From the NCBI GenBank assembly GCA_017562135.1, contig QEYB01001430.1:372001-436000 (forward strand): DNA of 64,000 nt, given 5' to 3'. This document shows positions 12,925-24,858 of the stretch, in pieces. The stretch comes from Dipylidium caninum. Lineage: Eukaryota; Platyhelminthes; Cestoda; Cyclophyllidea; Dipylidiidae. Both the position numbers and the translations under genes were made by a program. The first letter of the stretch is position 1. Every line of letters begins with the position of its first letter. The notes beneath the pieces are model-generated. The model was not told the origin of the DNA. It did not search any database and worked only from the letters and a program-made list of their open reading frames with translations.

Positions 12925-15900
12925 GATGCGATCGCCTTGCACGAGAAGTGGCAGTTTATCCCTCACCACATGCTAATTTACGGCAGCATTTTCGCTACTC
13001 AGGCGAAAATGGTTTGGAAGCCGAGAATCCCTCCGCGATCAACCACGCGCGGCCTGCTCGGGGCAAGTTTAAGCAGACGGAAGAGGACAAAACACCATCC
13101 GGCGCTGAACTTTTCACTGAGCAGCTCCCATGAAGCCTTATTAAAGGCAACTGAGGCTAAATGCTCGCTCCACGTTGCGCCGTGAAATCTTGCCCTTGTG
13201 CCCTTTAGAGGTGGGCATTAGGCCCACCCAAAGGCGTTATGGTGGAAGAAGAAGAAGAAAAAGAAATAGGAATTGGGTACAAAGCCTTCATGACGCCTTC
13301 GCCTCGCTTGTTGAGTCGGTGGGAGAAGTTTCCATAGGAGGCGGACTTTTCCTTAATGGCTGCTGCCGGGGCAAAGGCCAACCCCTCGACGCGCCAACCG
13401 TGAGCATCAACCTTCGCACCTCCACCGTGGAAAGTCAGTTGTTAGCCCATCTCGGCTACCCACTGCGCGCTCCGCCGCCCCTGCCTCCCCCCGTGGAAGG
13501 CGGTTGTGGCACTCCAATCACCCGCCGCCGCCCCCCGCCGACTGCGGCGCGAAAAGTGCGCACAAGACCGACTTCCCAGTCGGGAAGATTGTACCAAATC
13601 CCCATGAAGAGTCAGGCAGGCCTTTTCTTACTTGTCAGACCTCAAAATTATTTCTTATGTAGAGAATTTTGCCTTATTGACGCAAATGCGTGATCCCCTT
13701 GTTGGAGAGACGTCTTTTCCACTAGTTTGGATTACAGGAAGCGTTGTGAGGTTGTGGGGACGCTGAAATCACTCTCACTCATCTTGTTCCAGGGAAATCC
13801 CAGAGTTGAAATTAGGCGTTTGCCAAGTAACCGGGCTTGGAATTGGTTTTTGCGCGGCTATTAGAAAGGCCAGCTAATTTAAAATCACTGCAGTTGACAT
13901 TTGGACGAATGTCAGCACGCGATAAGCATGTCTCCTTACTTCGGCTTGGGCGACTTTTGTGTTATGTTCACTTCATATGATCAAATCAGTCCTTCACCGG
14001 CGGTAAACAGCGGTGGCTCACTTGTGAGCCAGTTGGCGGTAATGAACACCCTCCTGCGGGCAGCCCACCGTGAAGGGCAGTAATTCCGCCTGTCGCCAGG
14101 CCACAGTGAAGAGTGACAGGAGCCATGAGGACAAACCGGAAAGTGTGAGGTAAGTCAAGGGGAAAAATGGCTTACCCCAGTGGGGAGGGGGCGAAGGTCT
14201 TTCACTTGTGTGGCAAGCCAAATTCTCACGCTTACCAAATGTAAACAGTGAAGGCTTACACGTAACTTTAACGGCGTCAACGCTGTCACAACTTTATCGC
14301 CATTGACTCCGATCCATCTACTCCTTTGTTTATGCAAATTAATGGCTTTTCCGCGATCCTAAGAGAGATACGGGCAGGCCAGTGTGAGGTGACTGACTTT
14401 CAACTGCGTCTTGCGATCGGCCCCGGAGCCAGTCGATTGCACCAATCGATTGCGGCATGACTCATGCGCGAACCGACCAACCAATGGGAAATGGCCTCAG
14501 CAGCGGTGGCGTTGATTCGTCATAATTTTAGAGGGAGGACACGAGTCACGCGCAGGATATTTGATCGGAGCAGAAGTCATCACTTCCAGAAGGCACTCTT
14601 TTCCGCTCGTCTCCCGTGTGGGACCACTTGATCAAGTCACTCACCTAGGTGCACGTGCCGGGGAATCAAATGAATCCAAGCTTTTCTCGTGCTGTATACC
14701 TACTTCAAAACAAAGGCGATACTTCAGTTGATTTGTGATTCCACCGCCTTCGCTACGCCCTCGACTGCATGGAATAGACTCGCAGTCGCCTGGTCTAAAA
14801 GCATTTTTTCTACCGCTGGTCCCATTGACAAATAAAAAGGCGCATGCACACGCGTAATGGGCATTAGGGCTTCAAGGTCAAAAAGAGCGGACTTCGCCCC
14901 CGTCACACACGGAAGCCACATGATGTTTACAATGACAGTGATATGGCCATTTCCTGTACAAGTATTTAACGCGACAGTACTAATTTTAACTCATTCAATG
15001 GGCGCACTCATCTTGGCCTGCTTCATTCACGTGGCCGAGTCAACGTCCCTCTAACTTCTAAGGCATTTTGGAGTAAGGCGGCCGGATTTCGTCTCCCCAA
15101 CTGATCCCGTGCCTCGCGGACTTGGGGCAGAAGGACCCTCGTGCCAAGACGGAGCAACTGCCCTCTCCCGCAAGGGTTTCTTAATTGCAGGACTGGTTTT
15201 ATTCTCATGACAGCCCATCGTGATTGTTACGCTTGACGGACGGTTGGTTGGCCAATTCTCACTTTCGGTGGAGTATTCCACCGGCGAGTTGAGTGGTTGC
15301 AACATCTGGCTGGTCGGAGACGTGGAACGAGGGACGGGGGGAATGAGCACAGTCCTTTTCAGCAGACACTTCCAGATAATTTAAGGAGTGAACGAACGAC
15401 AGACAGACCCGAGCGCCGTCCGGACGGAGACCATGCAGGGTGGGCAAATGGCCGAATGGGCGTGGCGCACCGACCACCACGAGTTACGCTCGACGTGTCG
15501 CTCAGTCCGTCCGAGTGGACGGCTGCGGAGCAGTCCGCTGGAGAGTCACCGTGGCGTCAGGGGGACCTGAGGGCTGTCGGGAGGACCGCTGTGAGGCGGC
15601 ATTGGGCGTCAGAGGCCAACCCCCACCCTTCCACGCGAACTCGCCGCACCAAAGCTTCGACTTGCGCACCCAGTCTGTTCCACTTCATCACGTAGACGTG
15701 GACGAAAGAGCCAACTTTCCTCCTCTACCTCCACTGCCCCACCTTCTGTCCCCCATGGCCCGCGGTGAATTAATGCTATTTTTTCTCTGATTCTTGTGTC
15801 TGTGTGTGTATGTGTGTATGCGAGCATGGAATTAACTTATGAGCCCGCCAAATCTCCAAATCCCCCATTATCGGTGCTTTTCTTCCGGTTGCAGGGGTGA

Positions 15901-16106
15901 TGCAACGGGTTCCACCTTGACCTCCCCATGGCGACGGAGGGTGAAGGCTCTAAGACCTTTTCCAGTAGAATTAAGAGCTGACACTGTGCTTGCAGAACGC
16001 TACATCCATCAAAGTCTAAGGGGAGGTGGAATTGAAGGAGAGCACGGCAGACTGTTGGTGACAGGAGGGGAGGCAGATCCAAGTAGCTAATGTAATTTGT
16101 GTATTT

Positions 16107-16149
16107 TGTGTGCTATAAATTTGGCCTGAGGCCAAATTTATAGCACACA
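16107..16149. repeat. 43-bp near-perfect palindrome
   Basis: Two 21-bp arms (16107-16127 and 16129-16149) are exact reverse complements around a single G. The arms contain TGTGTGCTATAAATTTGG and end in the GGCCTGAGGCC core. It is not in a gene. With a 1-base centre it could only extrude as a cruciform, or serve as a symmetric dimer-binding site. Confidence 0.9.
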
Positions 16150-16819
16150 CTAATCTCCATCCACGGGAGGGAGCTGCGTCTCCTGCCACCTATTTTGTCG
16201 CAAGTGGCTTCCCTCCCAGTGGAGTTGGTGAAAGGAAAACGATACATAAATCTCGTCACAACTTGCGAGAGCCATTTTTATCTTAGCATTAGAGGATGCT
16301 TTTGCGGGGCAGAAGTCCTTTTCGCACGGCTCGATTAGCATTAAAATGAATGTCACTCGGATGATTCCTCGCATTCTCTTATCACATGTCCAAAGGGGGG
16401 GGGTGAGGACGAGGCGAGGCGGTGTGCGGGGGCGTCGGAGAGAAGAACTTTTAGATTCAACTCGAAATGACGCAACTAACACGTGTTATCCCCTACCCGG
16501 AATCACCGAGACAGTTTATTGCAGGGCCGTAGGGCCGTCATCCCGTGTCCCCCTATGGCTTAACGTTGATAATCCGCAATTAGCTACAGCAACTTCCAGA
16601 GGAAAGGCCGAGGCAACACGCCATTTTTGTGGCAAACTTTAGGCGGGAGATACGGTTGTACTGTGAAGTGCGCGCATTGTCACAGCAACAAGAGCAATAG
16701 GTGCAAGCGAAAAGTGTGGCTCAAGGTGCACCCGGTTTAGTCGATAACGATGGCCAATTTATTGATTTTTGGTGAGAGCTCACCACGGTATGGCCTCACA
16801 CGTAGCAGTTGCGAGCATC

Positions 16820-16925
16820 TTAATCGATAATTCCCTCTGCCCCCGTCCGGGTAATTAATTTGCGGTGAGATGTGAAGATGAGTAAGCTAATTACGCGAAC
16901 GAGTAATAATAACAATTACATTATC
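16820..16925. promoter_or_regulatory. TAAT-rich patch, candidate homeodomain-binding cluster
   Basis: Within about 105 bp there are repeated TAAT/ATTA cores: TTAATCGATAATT, GTAATTAATT, GCTAATTAC and AGTAATAATAACAATTAC. The flanking DNA is GC-richer, so the patch stands out. TAAT is the homeodomain core; a regulatory role is inference from motif density only. Confidence 0.3.
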
Positions 16926-17570
16926 CCATAGTCTGCGTCATACCAGACAGCTGGCTTTTTATTGGTGCATTTAGACGACGACACGCAGATTCCGTCGTTC
17001 ATGTGACTGCGAAAGAGGTCGGTTTGTACTTTTTCAAAGTAACTTTGAAGCGAAAATCATCTACTTCAAGGATTTCTGGGTGATTGGATTCGAATACTTG
17101 ACGCGTGTGCGTTACACTCGAGCAAATTGTATTAGGAGGAGAAAAGAGGAGCACTGGGAACACAATAAAGTAGATTATTCGCCCCTAGAATCCCCCCACC
17201 TGCAGGTCAAAATGTTATCCTCTTGCAGGACTGCGCCATCTGGGGAGAGATTACGTCAGCATAAACGGCTAATGTTGAATGAACAGACAATTGGTTTTAA
17301 CAGAAATTTGCGAATAAATATCTAGCCACTGCGGCACCACATTGAATGGATCTCAAAAACTCCCTCAAAGTAGGCCATATTCACCGATTATTTATAAGGT
17401 TTTGCGTCCTTTATTCATGTATTCTTTCATCACTCGCGCACACTAAATGCCGCCTTAAAAGACATTTTAAGTGAATGACTTTTTACTTATGCACTTTACA
17501 CAAGCCCGAAGCTGTGTTTGTCGAGGCCCTTGTCGGCACCGACACTCCCGCCGAAAGTTAAGAGGACCGC

Positions 17571-17605
17571 GGGGGGCGGCGGCGGGGCGGGGGGAGCAGG
17601 GAGGG
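17571..17605 (+). other. G-quadruplex-type tract
   Basis: Runs of 6, 4, 6, 3 and 3 G are separated by short C- or A-containing loops, which satisfies the G3+N1-7 pattern on the plus strand. It lies about 4 kb upstream of tektin-2 with no gene directly attached. Confidence 0.6.
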
Positions 17606-20429
17606 CTCATTTAAAGGGAGGCCTCACTACAAAAGACCATGCCGTGGAATATTCCTGTTGGCGTCAATTCTCACTATGCCCTACTTCCAGATGAAGGGAT
17701 ATTATTTCGTTGGGGCTGTCTTTTCGGCGTGGAAGGGTCCAAGCGGGGAGAAACGCATCCTTCGGCTGCTATGACAGCGGCCCTTGGCATACTTACATGG
17801 CAGTTGAAAGCAAGTGTCTCACAACTTGGTGTATGGCAGCCCTGAGGACTCAAGGAAAAAGTAGTGTGATGCACTTAGGCAACTGGTGTACATTCGCGGG
17901 ATTCGTGTCAGGCTAAGTTGGCGACCCTCGCCCATCACCCAAGCAATGACAACCAGACGGGCGGATTAGCCGGGGGGAAATATCAACGCCCAAGGTAGGG
18001 AAATAAATGTCTTCTGAATGCCTGCCTCAGTGAAGGCGAGGGACACACGGGAGGTGGTATTTTAAGCCGCGGCGAGCTGCGATGGAGGCTGGGTCACGTC
18101 ACAGTCTTGATGGAAAGCCAGAAGTCGCCCGACTGCCATGTAACTGGTGTTATCTTTTTTCACAACTAAGTGTAACGCAACTTTTGTGTCAGATAACTGT
18201 ATTTCACGCGTTTATTGCAAAAAAGGCCATCCCGAGGAGGTGTAAAAGCGACTTCTTCAGCATGGGAGGGAGGAGGGCGGGAGGGGAAAAAAGAGCACTT
18301 ACCGACACGCCCGAAATGCATACGTCAGAAGTGTTTGGTGCAGAACATTACAACTGCTCTACAAATTCTACAAAGTGATTCTTTTCGCGCTGCCTTCCCA
18401 TTGGTCAGGCGCGCGATGACCTTGACGCTGTCTCGTCCTCAAATGGCGTGCAAGTGTGGCTGCCTCGACCAATGGGGAGAGCCGAGGAGTGCACGCGCGT
18501 CTCGCCCCCCCCCCCTGCTCCGCCGACGCCACAAAGAACTTTTTGGCGCCAGTCGCCGACCACACTTTTGGCGGGTGGGTGAGCGGAGAAGGGAGGCACC
18601 GTCGAGCGCCCTGACGCGCTTTCTGCCTCGGTAAAACCCTCCCCCAGCGGGATTTTGCGCCCACACCCGGAGATTTGCCTCACGATATGATGTGTGTGTG
18701 GCCGTCAGACCTGTCAATTGCTTCCTCATCTTATCAGTGAAAGTCCCCCTCGCTCGTCGTATAGGCAAAAAGAACAATTTTGCCTTGAAAGAGGCAATCA
18801 ATGGGGTCACAGTCACCCGCCGCGTCACCCCCAGTCGTCTCCCAGGAAGGCGATTGGTCGACTTCTCCTCGACTGTCTGATGATTCAAGTAAGTTTATCC
18901 TCGAGATACTGTGGGTAAATGCTTAGAATGTTCCAACTGGGTCGCGGAGGGGCCACTGAGTGTTGGGCAGCGAATCAGGCATTCAAAGGGGAACCCCCGA
19001 GACTGCAGGGGGGGGGGGGGAGGAAGAAGAGGGGAATACCGGAAGGAGAGAATGTAGAGGGCCACGGCGCGTCTCGCCGTTTCCGGACGCCTTGTTGGAA
19101 GCGGCGAATGAACTCGGAGGCGGAGAGTCGGGCCGGAAAGCCGGCGCATACCAGGAGGTCTCGATGTCGCGCGCGTCTTGCATCGGGATGCCTTCTGCGA
19201 GGCGAGGACATCTGCTGAATCACCTATTGCACTACAAAACGTTGAGATTAGCGCCCCGCCAAATTCTCTCCCCTTTGGCCCACGAATTGTAACCTTTCGG
19301 CCAGAAAATGCAAAATTACAGGGCGTTTTGCCTCGCCTCTGTCAAAAGGAAGAATGCGGAATGGCCTGCCAACAAGTAATGAGCAGAAGAATTTGAAAAA
19401 GTGGGCCAAAAATACTTCGACGCCTTAATTTTGTGCAAAGAAGAGTCCACCAATCAGCAGAGAGACGTCCTATTTTGGGCGGGCTGACATGATGGCGGAA
19501 GAAGGCGGCTGCAGCGTCCAGCGCCTCCGCCCGACCCGCCCGACGCCGCCAACCCCGGGCGACGCCACGGCGGCGTCCCTCGGAGGCGCGGGACGAAACA
19601 GCCCATTCAACGCCGGCAGGGTGTGGAGCTGCAGCTGAGGTCTCGTCTCGTCTGCGGCGGAGGCAGATTTCAACGGAGGAGAACGACTGCGCTCCTCCCC
19701 TCGGCCGCACGGAGCCATGAGGCGCTGAGGGGAAACGGGGGTGGGAGCGCGAGGTTTCCCTCGTCTAAAAGGGAATTACACAAAAAGTGCACAAACCGCG
19801 AAGACGCACCGTGGATCGGTGTACTGGCCGCAAGCGGAGACCTTCAGCCACGCCGCACCGCCCGTCCTCGTCGGGTCCACAGCCTCCCCTCGGGACGCGA
19901 TGGCGCACCGGCCGAGTCTCACTCGCCGCGGTTAACGAACAGCGCGAAGTATCGCCTCGAACGAGGGAGCAACGAGGAGGGGCACTTGCCCAGAAAGCAG
20001 AGCCACTTAGTGAACAGCATCCGGCAAAGTGCCCTCCTGGGGCTCCTCCTTTGCGTCAAACGCCCTCTGGCACATTTCGCCCTCTCTGACGCCGCGCCCC
20101 AGCCCCTCCCTCAGTCCGGCGCCGCCTTCACGGGGCACCGAGCCACCTCCCGCGGGAAGAAATCGCCGCGGAGCCCACGCATTCCCCGTCGTTCCGAAGA
20201 AGCCCCTCTGCCCCCACCGAAGGTGCCGCGCTGCCTTGAGGCCTTCTGCAGAACATCAGGCGGGTGAGGGCGGCTTCTGCAGCGTCAGGCCCTCCGTGCC
20301 TCTGTCAGCCGTCACCTGAGGCCAGAGTTGACATGCCCACGAGTGTCATGATCCTAAAGATTCCTCCCGCCGTCAGTTTCTTTTTGATTTTGCCATAATC
20401 GCTTTGCCACTTTAGCGCAAATAGTCTCG

Positions 20430-20449
20430 AGGCCTGCGATCGCAGGCCT
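20430..20449. repeat. 20-bp perfect palindrome
   Basis: AGGCCTGCGA is followed directly by its reverse complement, with TGCGATCGCA at the centre. It is non-coding; a dimeric protein site is possible but cannot be shown. Confidence 0.9.
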
Positions 20450-21562
20450 GGACGGCCGCCTCGGCTCTTTTGTGTGTGAAAAAGTGAATGATTCCATTAA
20501 CCGACTTCAAGGCGAAAGTCGATTCATTAGAGAATTTAAATGATTTACAGCGCGTGTGTCAAAGAACGCTTGCTGCTGGTGGGAGATAATTTAGTGCCAC
20601 AGCTTCCATTCATCATTCTCGGGGCCATAATACCAACTTGTCTGTTCTAGTTTAACTCAAAAATTGTCTTCTTGACAGTTCACAGCTTGGCACGCAAACA
20701 GAGCTGGAGCTCGTCATCTACTCACGTCTTCATAAATATCTCGACCTCGATTCAGTCGAATAATCTGTCGAGATGACGAAACTAATTCCGAGGAGGGGAA
20801 GGAACTCACTATTTGCGGCAACGTTACACAGTTGCATTGACTTAGCGTTAAGGGACTGAACACCGAGAAAGCGGGGTAAATTCTTTTCGGTGTATTCTAC
20901 CACAAACGTACGTCGGTCACGGAAATGCAGGATGTCCACGTTGAGGGACTCTCAGTGCCAGCCCCAGTGCATCAAGAGGGGCAAGATAACGCTACCGGGT
21001 TGCGATTCACCTTAGCAGATTCCCCGCCGAACAACAACTGTTATACCAATTATGGGGGGGGGGGCATGATGCAGAAATGAGTTCGAAATTTGATAACTAA
21101 TACTACCTAACCTGCATTCATTAGTGAAAATCATGGCCCCCATGAACCCCGAATATATATTTGCACACTGAGGAATATCTACGCTGATTTCGTTTAGTTA
21201 ATCTCTAGCTTGGGCTACGGAAAAAAAAGCTCTACAATATGTCTTGGGTCGTCTACATCATTAATGGGGAAAATGATTTTCGGCTTGTTATTTGCAACAT
21301 GAGGTTTTTACAATCGCCTCTGCCTAGTATCGCATTTAGTGGGCACGGGACCGGCTTTTAGTATCAACAGCAAAATGAATAGGAACTTTAGTTATAAAAG
21401 GCTATACTATCAGAGGTGTATCACTTGAAATTGAATGTAGGTAGTGGACGTTAAAAAAGTTTCTGTCAGTGTATTATAAAAAATTGTTTAAATATAAAAA
21501 TGCAAATGTTCTTATTACATATGGACACAATATAACACTCGCGGACCTTAACAAAACAAAGG

Positions 21563-21570
21563 TATAAAAG
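21563..21570 (+). promoter_or_regulatory. Candidate TATA box of tektin-2
   Basis: TATAAAAG lies 103 bp upstream of the first tektin ATG in AT-rich DNA. The expected start site, about 30 bp downstream (near 21593), would leave a 5' leader of roughly 80 bp. Nothing else supports it, and AT-rich flanks produce such matches by chance. Confidence 0.4.
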
Positions 21571-21672
21571 GTTTTTAGTTTAACTACTCGTTTCGTAACT
21601 TATGACCTTGGCTGCTAATACCGCGGAAGCACCGCGTAATGTGACCTGTTTGACATCGTGTGGAATAAAACG

Positions 21673-24600
21673 ATGGCAACTTTTAATAAAGTGCAAGCAA
21701 AAGTCCAATTGCACGACTGGTTTCTAAATAATGAAGTTTTGAACGCTAACACGGTTTGGCGGCAGGATACATCGGCAGCCACTCGTCATGATGCCTTACA
21801 TACCCTCCACACTTGTCGCCTTCTAACCCAGTGGAATAACTTTAATAGTTCAACAACGCTAGCTGACAGATTAGATTTGCTAAATTTTTCAACAAGGACT
21901 CTTGAAGAGTGTGGTGAAGAGCTCGACCGCAATATCTCCAAATTAAACGACGCGAAGGATGCGTTAGAGAAACAAATTCAAGATATGCAGATTAATGAGG
22001 ATTGCAACATTGAATGTCTGGTTCTCCGAGACCGACGGCGGGAAATAGACTTTACGGAAGATCGACCCGACGTTGAACTTCGGAAGGAGCAGGAACTTCT
22101 ATTGAATGCCAGAAAAAGATTCCAAAATAAAGTAGATGAGGCTTTCAAGCAACTTCTGCTCCTGAAAGACGCTCGCCAAAGGATCAACAAAGACATACAA
22201 GATAAAAAGGCAACGATTAATATAGACAATCACCAGCTCAAGTTAAAATTGCCGGATGCTTCTCTTAAGGTCGACCCAACCAGAATTCCTCATGGGTGAG
22301 TTATCTGACGCATATTTCTTTTTTTTCCAAGTTAAAAGTTATAAGCAAAGCCTTTACTTCTTAAGTACTACTACTGTGAACGAATGGAGAGACTTCACGC
22401 GGATGAACTTGGACATAGCGGCAAAGGCAATGGACGCAGCTGTGACTCTCCGATGCCGCATTTTGCGACTAATTGAGGAGATGAAGAACGCATTTAAGGC
22501 CCAGTCTGAGGCTGTAGACTTCGCTCTGCGCGAAAGGGTTCACGAATCGCTCCGCGCGCTATCTGAACTGAAGTGGCAAAAGAAGAGAGTAGGTCACAAC
22601 TGATTTTTCTCTTTTGCTTTGCTATTTTAACAAAATTGGATTTGACTCTACCGCCGTAAACTGTGGTTTTAAAAGAACCACATAAGGCAGAAGAAACTGC
22701 CGCGATACCTTCCTGAGGGGTAATGAGAGCCTTCACGGACTCTTAGGATACAGACTTGGAAGGGTTCCCCACTCCCCCATTATTGTTCAAAGTCTCCTCT
22801 GCCTTCCGCGCTTTTGCTCACGCCTCAGACGTTTGAGTCTGCAAGTGGCTTGTTTGAGAAGGCGCAAATCTACCTTTGCTACACTGCGGCCTTATTTTAC
22901 CCGTTACCTAACGGATTCGCAGGTGCCCATTTCTCGACTACGAGATGCCTCTCACCCGGCTATAATAAGGCTCACTCTAGAGATAAAACTGGCCCGCCGT
23001 CACCCTGCAGCCTTTCAGCCTCCACCCCTTCTATCTCCGGCGGTAGGACAAAGTGGATGGAGGAATACCTGTAAAGTGGAAACGGTGGCTTCGGTGCTCA
23101 GCACAGAAGCCGTGCTCCGCTTGATACACGGACGAGAGCACTCCATCACGTAGTAGCCTTCTTAGCTCAATGCGACTACTCCATCGTAAAGTTATTCCAC
23201 TCCTTAAGCAGGTCAGAAAAGCCGGTGTCAGGTGAGTGAATGGCTTCCAAGGCATCCGAAGTTCTATAGCAAGTTGGCGACAGAAGGTGAGACACGAGGG
23301 CTCAATTTACGGCGGCTGTTGTTGTAGTTGTATTTACATCCACACTGTAGTCGCTCCTCGTATATTTTGCCTACATCTAGGTCGAGGATGAAATCGAGGA
23401 TGTTTTGAGACAGCTCGCCTGGTTGGAGGAGGAGATGAACTTAGAATTGCAGGTAACCAAAATGGCCCACACGCGGCTTGAAAATCGCACCTACCGTCCC
23501 GGTATGGAGTTGTGCCGCGACGTGCCGCAGTTCACCCTCACCGGCGAGGTCCGAGAACTTGATGCCTCGCGTGAAGCTCTCAAGCTCAAACAGCGCCAGT
23601 GCAGGTCAGTGGCACCCCTCACTGTCTACGAAAGTGCTCGCCGACTGGCAGTCCGTAGGCTGCAACAGCTAACAGTAGGAGCCACACATGACGATTGAGA
23701 AGGGAACAGCTTGACGGCCCTGACCACCTCTTCCTACCGATAGAGGGCTTCTCGGCGGAGGCCAGTCCTCGGCCCTCGTTCCCCACCTGTCGCCTTTTCG
23801 CCCTGGCAGACTCCTTCTCTGTCGTTGTATGCCGAGAGTGCTGCATTATTAGTAACAGCCTTACGTGGAACCATTCGAACTCCAGTAAAGTCACCTCTTT
23901 CCTTGGGAGCAGATGTTGGTATTTGCGATTGAGACAATTCCATTGGCTGACAGTGGTGCCAATGGGATTCTAGTTTGAAAACTTGAACGCTCATTGGTCA
24001 GCATCTGTCATCTTATTCGCCCGTAATTGGTGGATCTATTTTATTGGCTACTCACGTTTCGGAAACACCAATCATATGTGCGCGAAGAAAGTCGAAATTG
24101 GAGACAAAATCCTGTGAGGGAACGAATAATTTACTCAATTCAATTGTTTATCTGTGTTTCATTCATCCGACTGCTGTGTAACCAGGGGGGTTGACAGGTC
24201 ATTCTTCTTTTTTACTTGAGAAATGTGAGGGAATGGAGCACACGTGAGCCCATAACGAAGTTATGACGGTCATATGCTCCTCATACTCCTTGACTTTGGG
24301 TCAAGGCTCTCGCTCGAATAGGTTAACTTCGTCACCTAAGTGGCCAACGTTCACTTAAATTGATGTTCCGCCCTTCTACCTTGCTGATTCGTCGAGGACC
24401 TCAGAGTCCTTTATCTGATTCCGCAATTTTTCCTGTGAATTTGGTTGGTTATCTCCCAGCTCATCTTGATCAACTAGGACATCGTTAGTATCATCCAAAA
24501 GGCTGGTTACCTTGCCAAGATAAATGAGATTCAAGCCAAATTTCTTCCGTGTTTAATATTGTGTCTGGCTGAATTTTGATATACTCTGTCTTCCTGTGAC

Positions 24601-24858
24601 ACAAGGCATCAACTCGACGGATTACAACGCCAACTTCAACGGCTGGAAGCTGATATTGAGGTGAAAGAGAATTCCCTCAGATTGGATCAGGACTGTCTTG
24701 CACTGCGTAGGGCGCGAATCAACGGGAGCGGTCAGCTGCACGCCTACGGTGCTGTGAATACAGCGGTATCGAGTTTGCCTAACGGAGAGGAAGTGTGTCC
24801 CAACGCGGAAGACTACCTTAACTCGCTGACTTTCCCATGCCCTGCCCCCGCTTCTTGA
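21673..24858 (+). CDS. TEKT2: Tektin-2 (axonemal filament protein)
   Basis: Tektins are coiled-coil proteins that form filaments inside the doublet microtubules of cilia and sperm flagella. Four exons are predicted: 21673-22295, 22366-22588, 23381-23604 and 24606-24858. They splice in matching phases to 440 residues; human tektin-2 has about 430. The start is the ATG in ACGATGGCAACT, which aligns with the family N-terminus. Matches to human tektin-2, from memory, run the whole length: IECLVLRDRRREID near residue 115, LKVDPTRIPHG at the first junction, SELKWQ before the second, and the tektin signature nonapeptide as RPGMELCRD at 321-329 (consensus RPNVELCRD). Most of the protein is predicted helical and charged. 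LKVDPTR and the residues after it favour tektin-2 over tektins 1, 3, 4 and 5. Introns are 70, 792 and 1001 bp. Flatworms have ciliated cells and flagellated sperm, so expression there is expected. Confidence 0.95.
23942..24072. promoter_or_regulatory. Six CCAAT boxes inside tektin-2 intron 3
   Basis: CCAAT/ATTGG pentamers at 23942, 23959, 23993, 24026, 24043 and 24068 fall within 131 bp; chance predicts about 0.3. They alternate in orientation and lie in the intron between the third and fourth tektin exons. The density resembles an NF-Y promoter array, so an internal or antisense start is possible, but no coding exon with splice sites is visible next to it. Confidence 0.4.

Larger units (their letters stand above)
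5118..21562. other. Gene-poor 16-kb region
   Basis: I find no exon here that I can defend. Long open frames between 7.3 and 9.4 kb and near 10, 12, 13 and 20 kb overlap each other on both strands, are rich in Arg, Pro, Ser and Ala, and show no domain. The first few hundred bases and about 20.3-21.6 kb are AT-richer, while 7.4-10.4 and 18.4-20.3 kb are clearly GC-rich. It could hold distal control elements for tektin-2 or for a leftward gene starting near 5.0 kb. Repeats and motif patches inside it are listed separately. Confidence 0.5.

Noticed and set aside
19623..20267. 214-codon plus-strand open frame
   Set aside because: GC-rich, Arg/Pro/Ser-rich composition, no ATG near its beginning, no splice support, no recognisable family.
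1..21562. tRNA or rRNA genes
   Set aside because: I looked for T-loop-like GTTCGAANCC boxes with paired arms and for conserved rRNA motifs and saw none, but this was by eye only.
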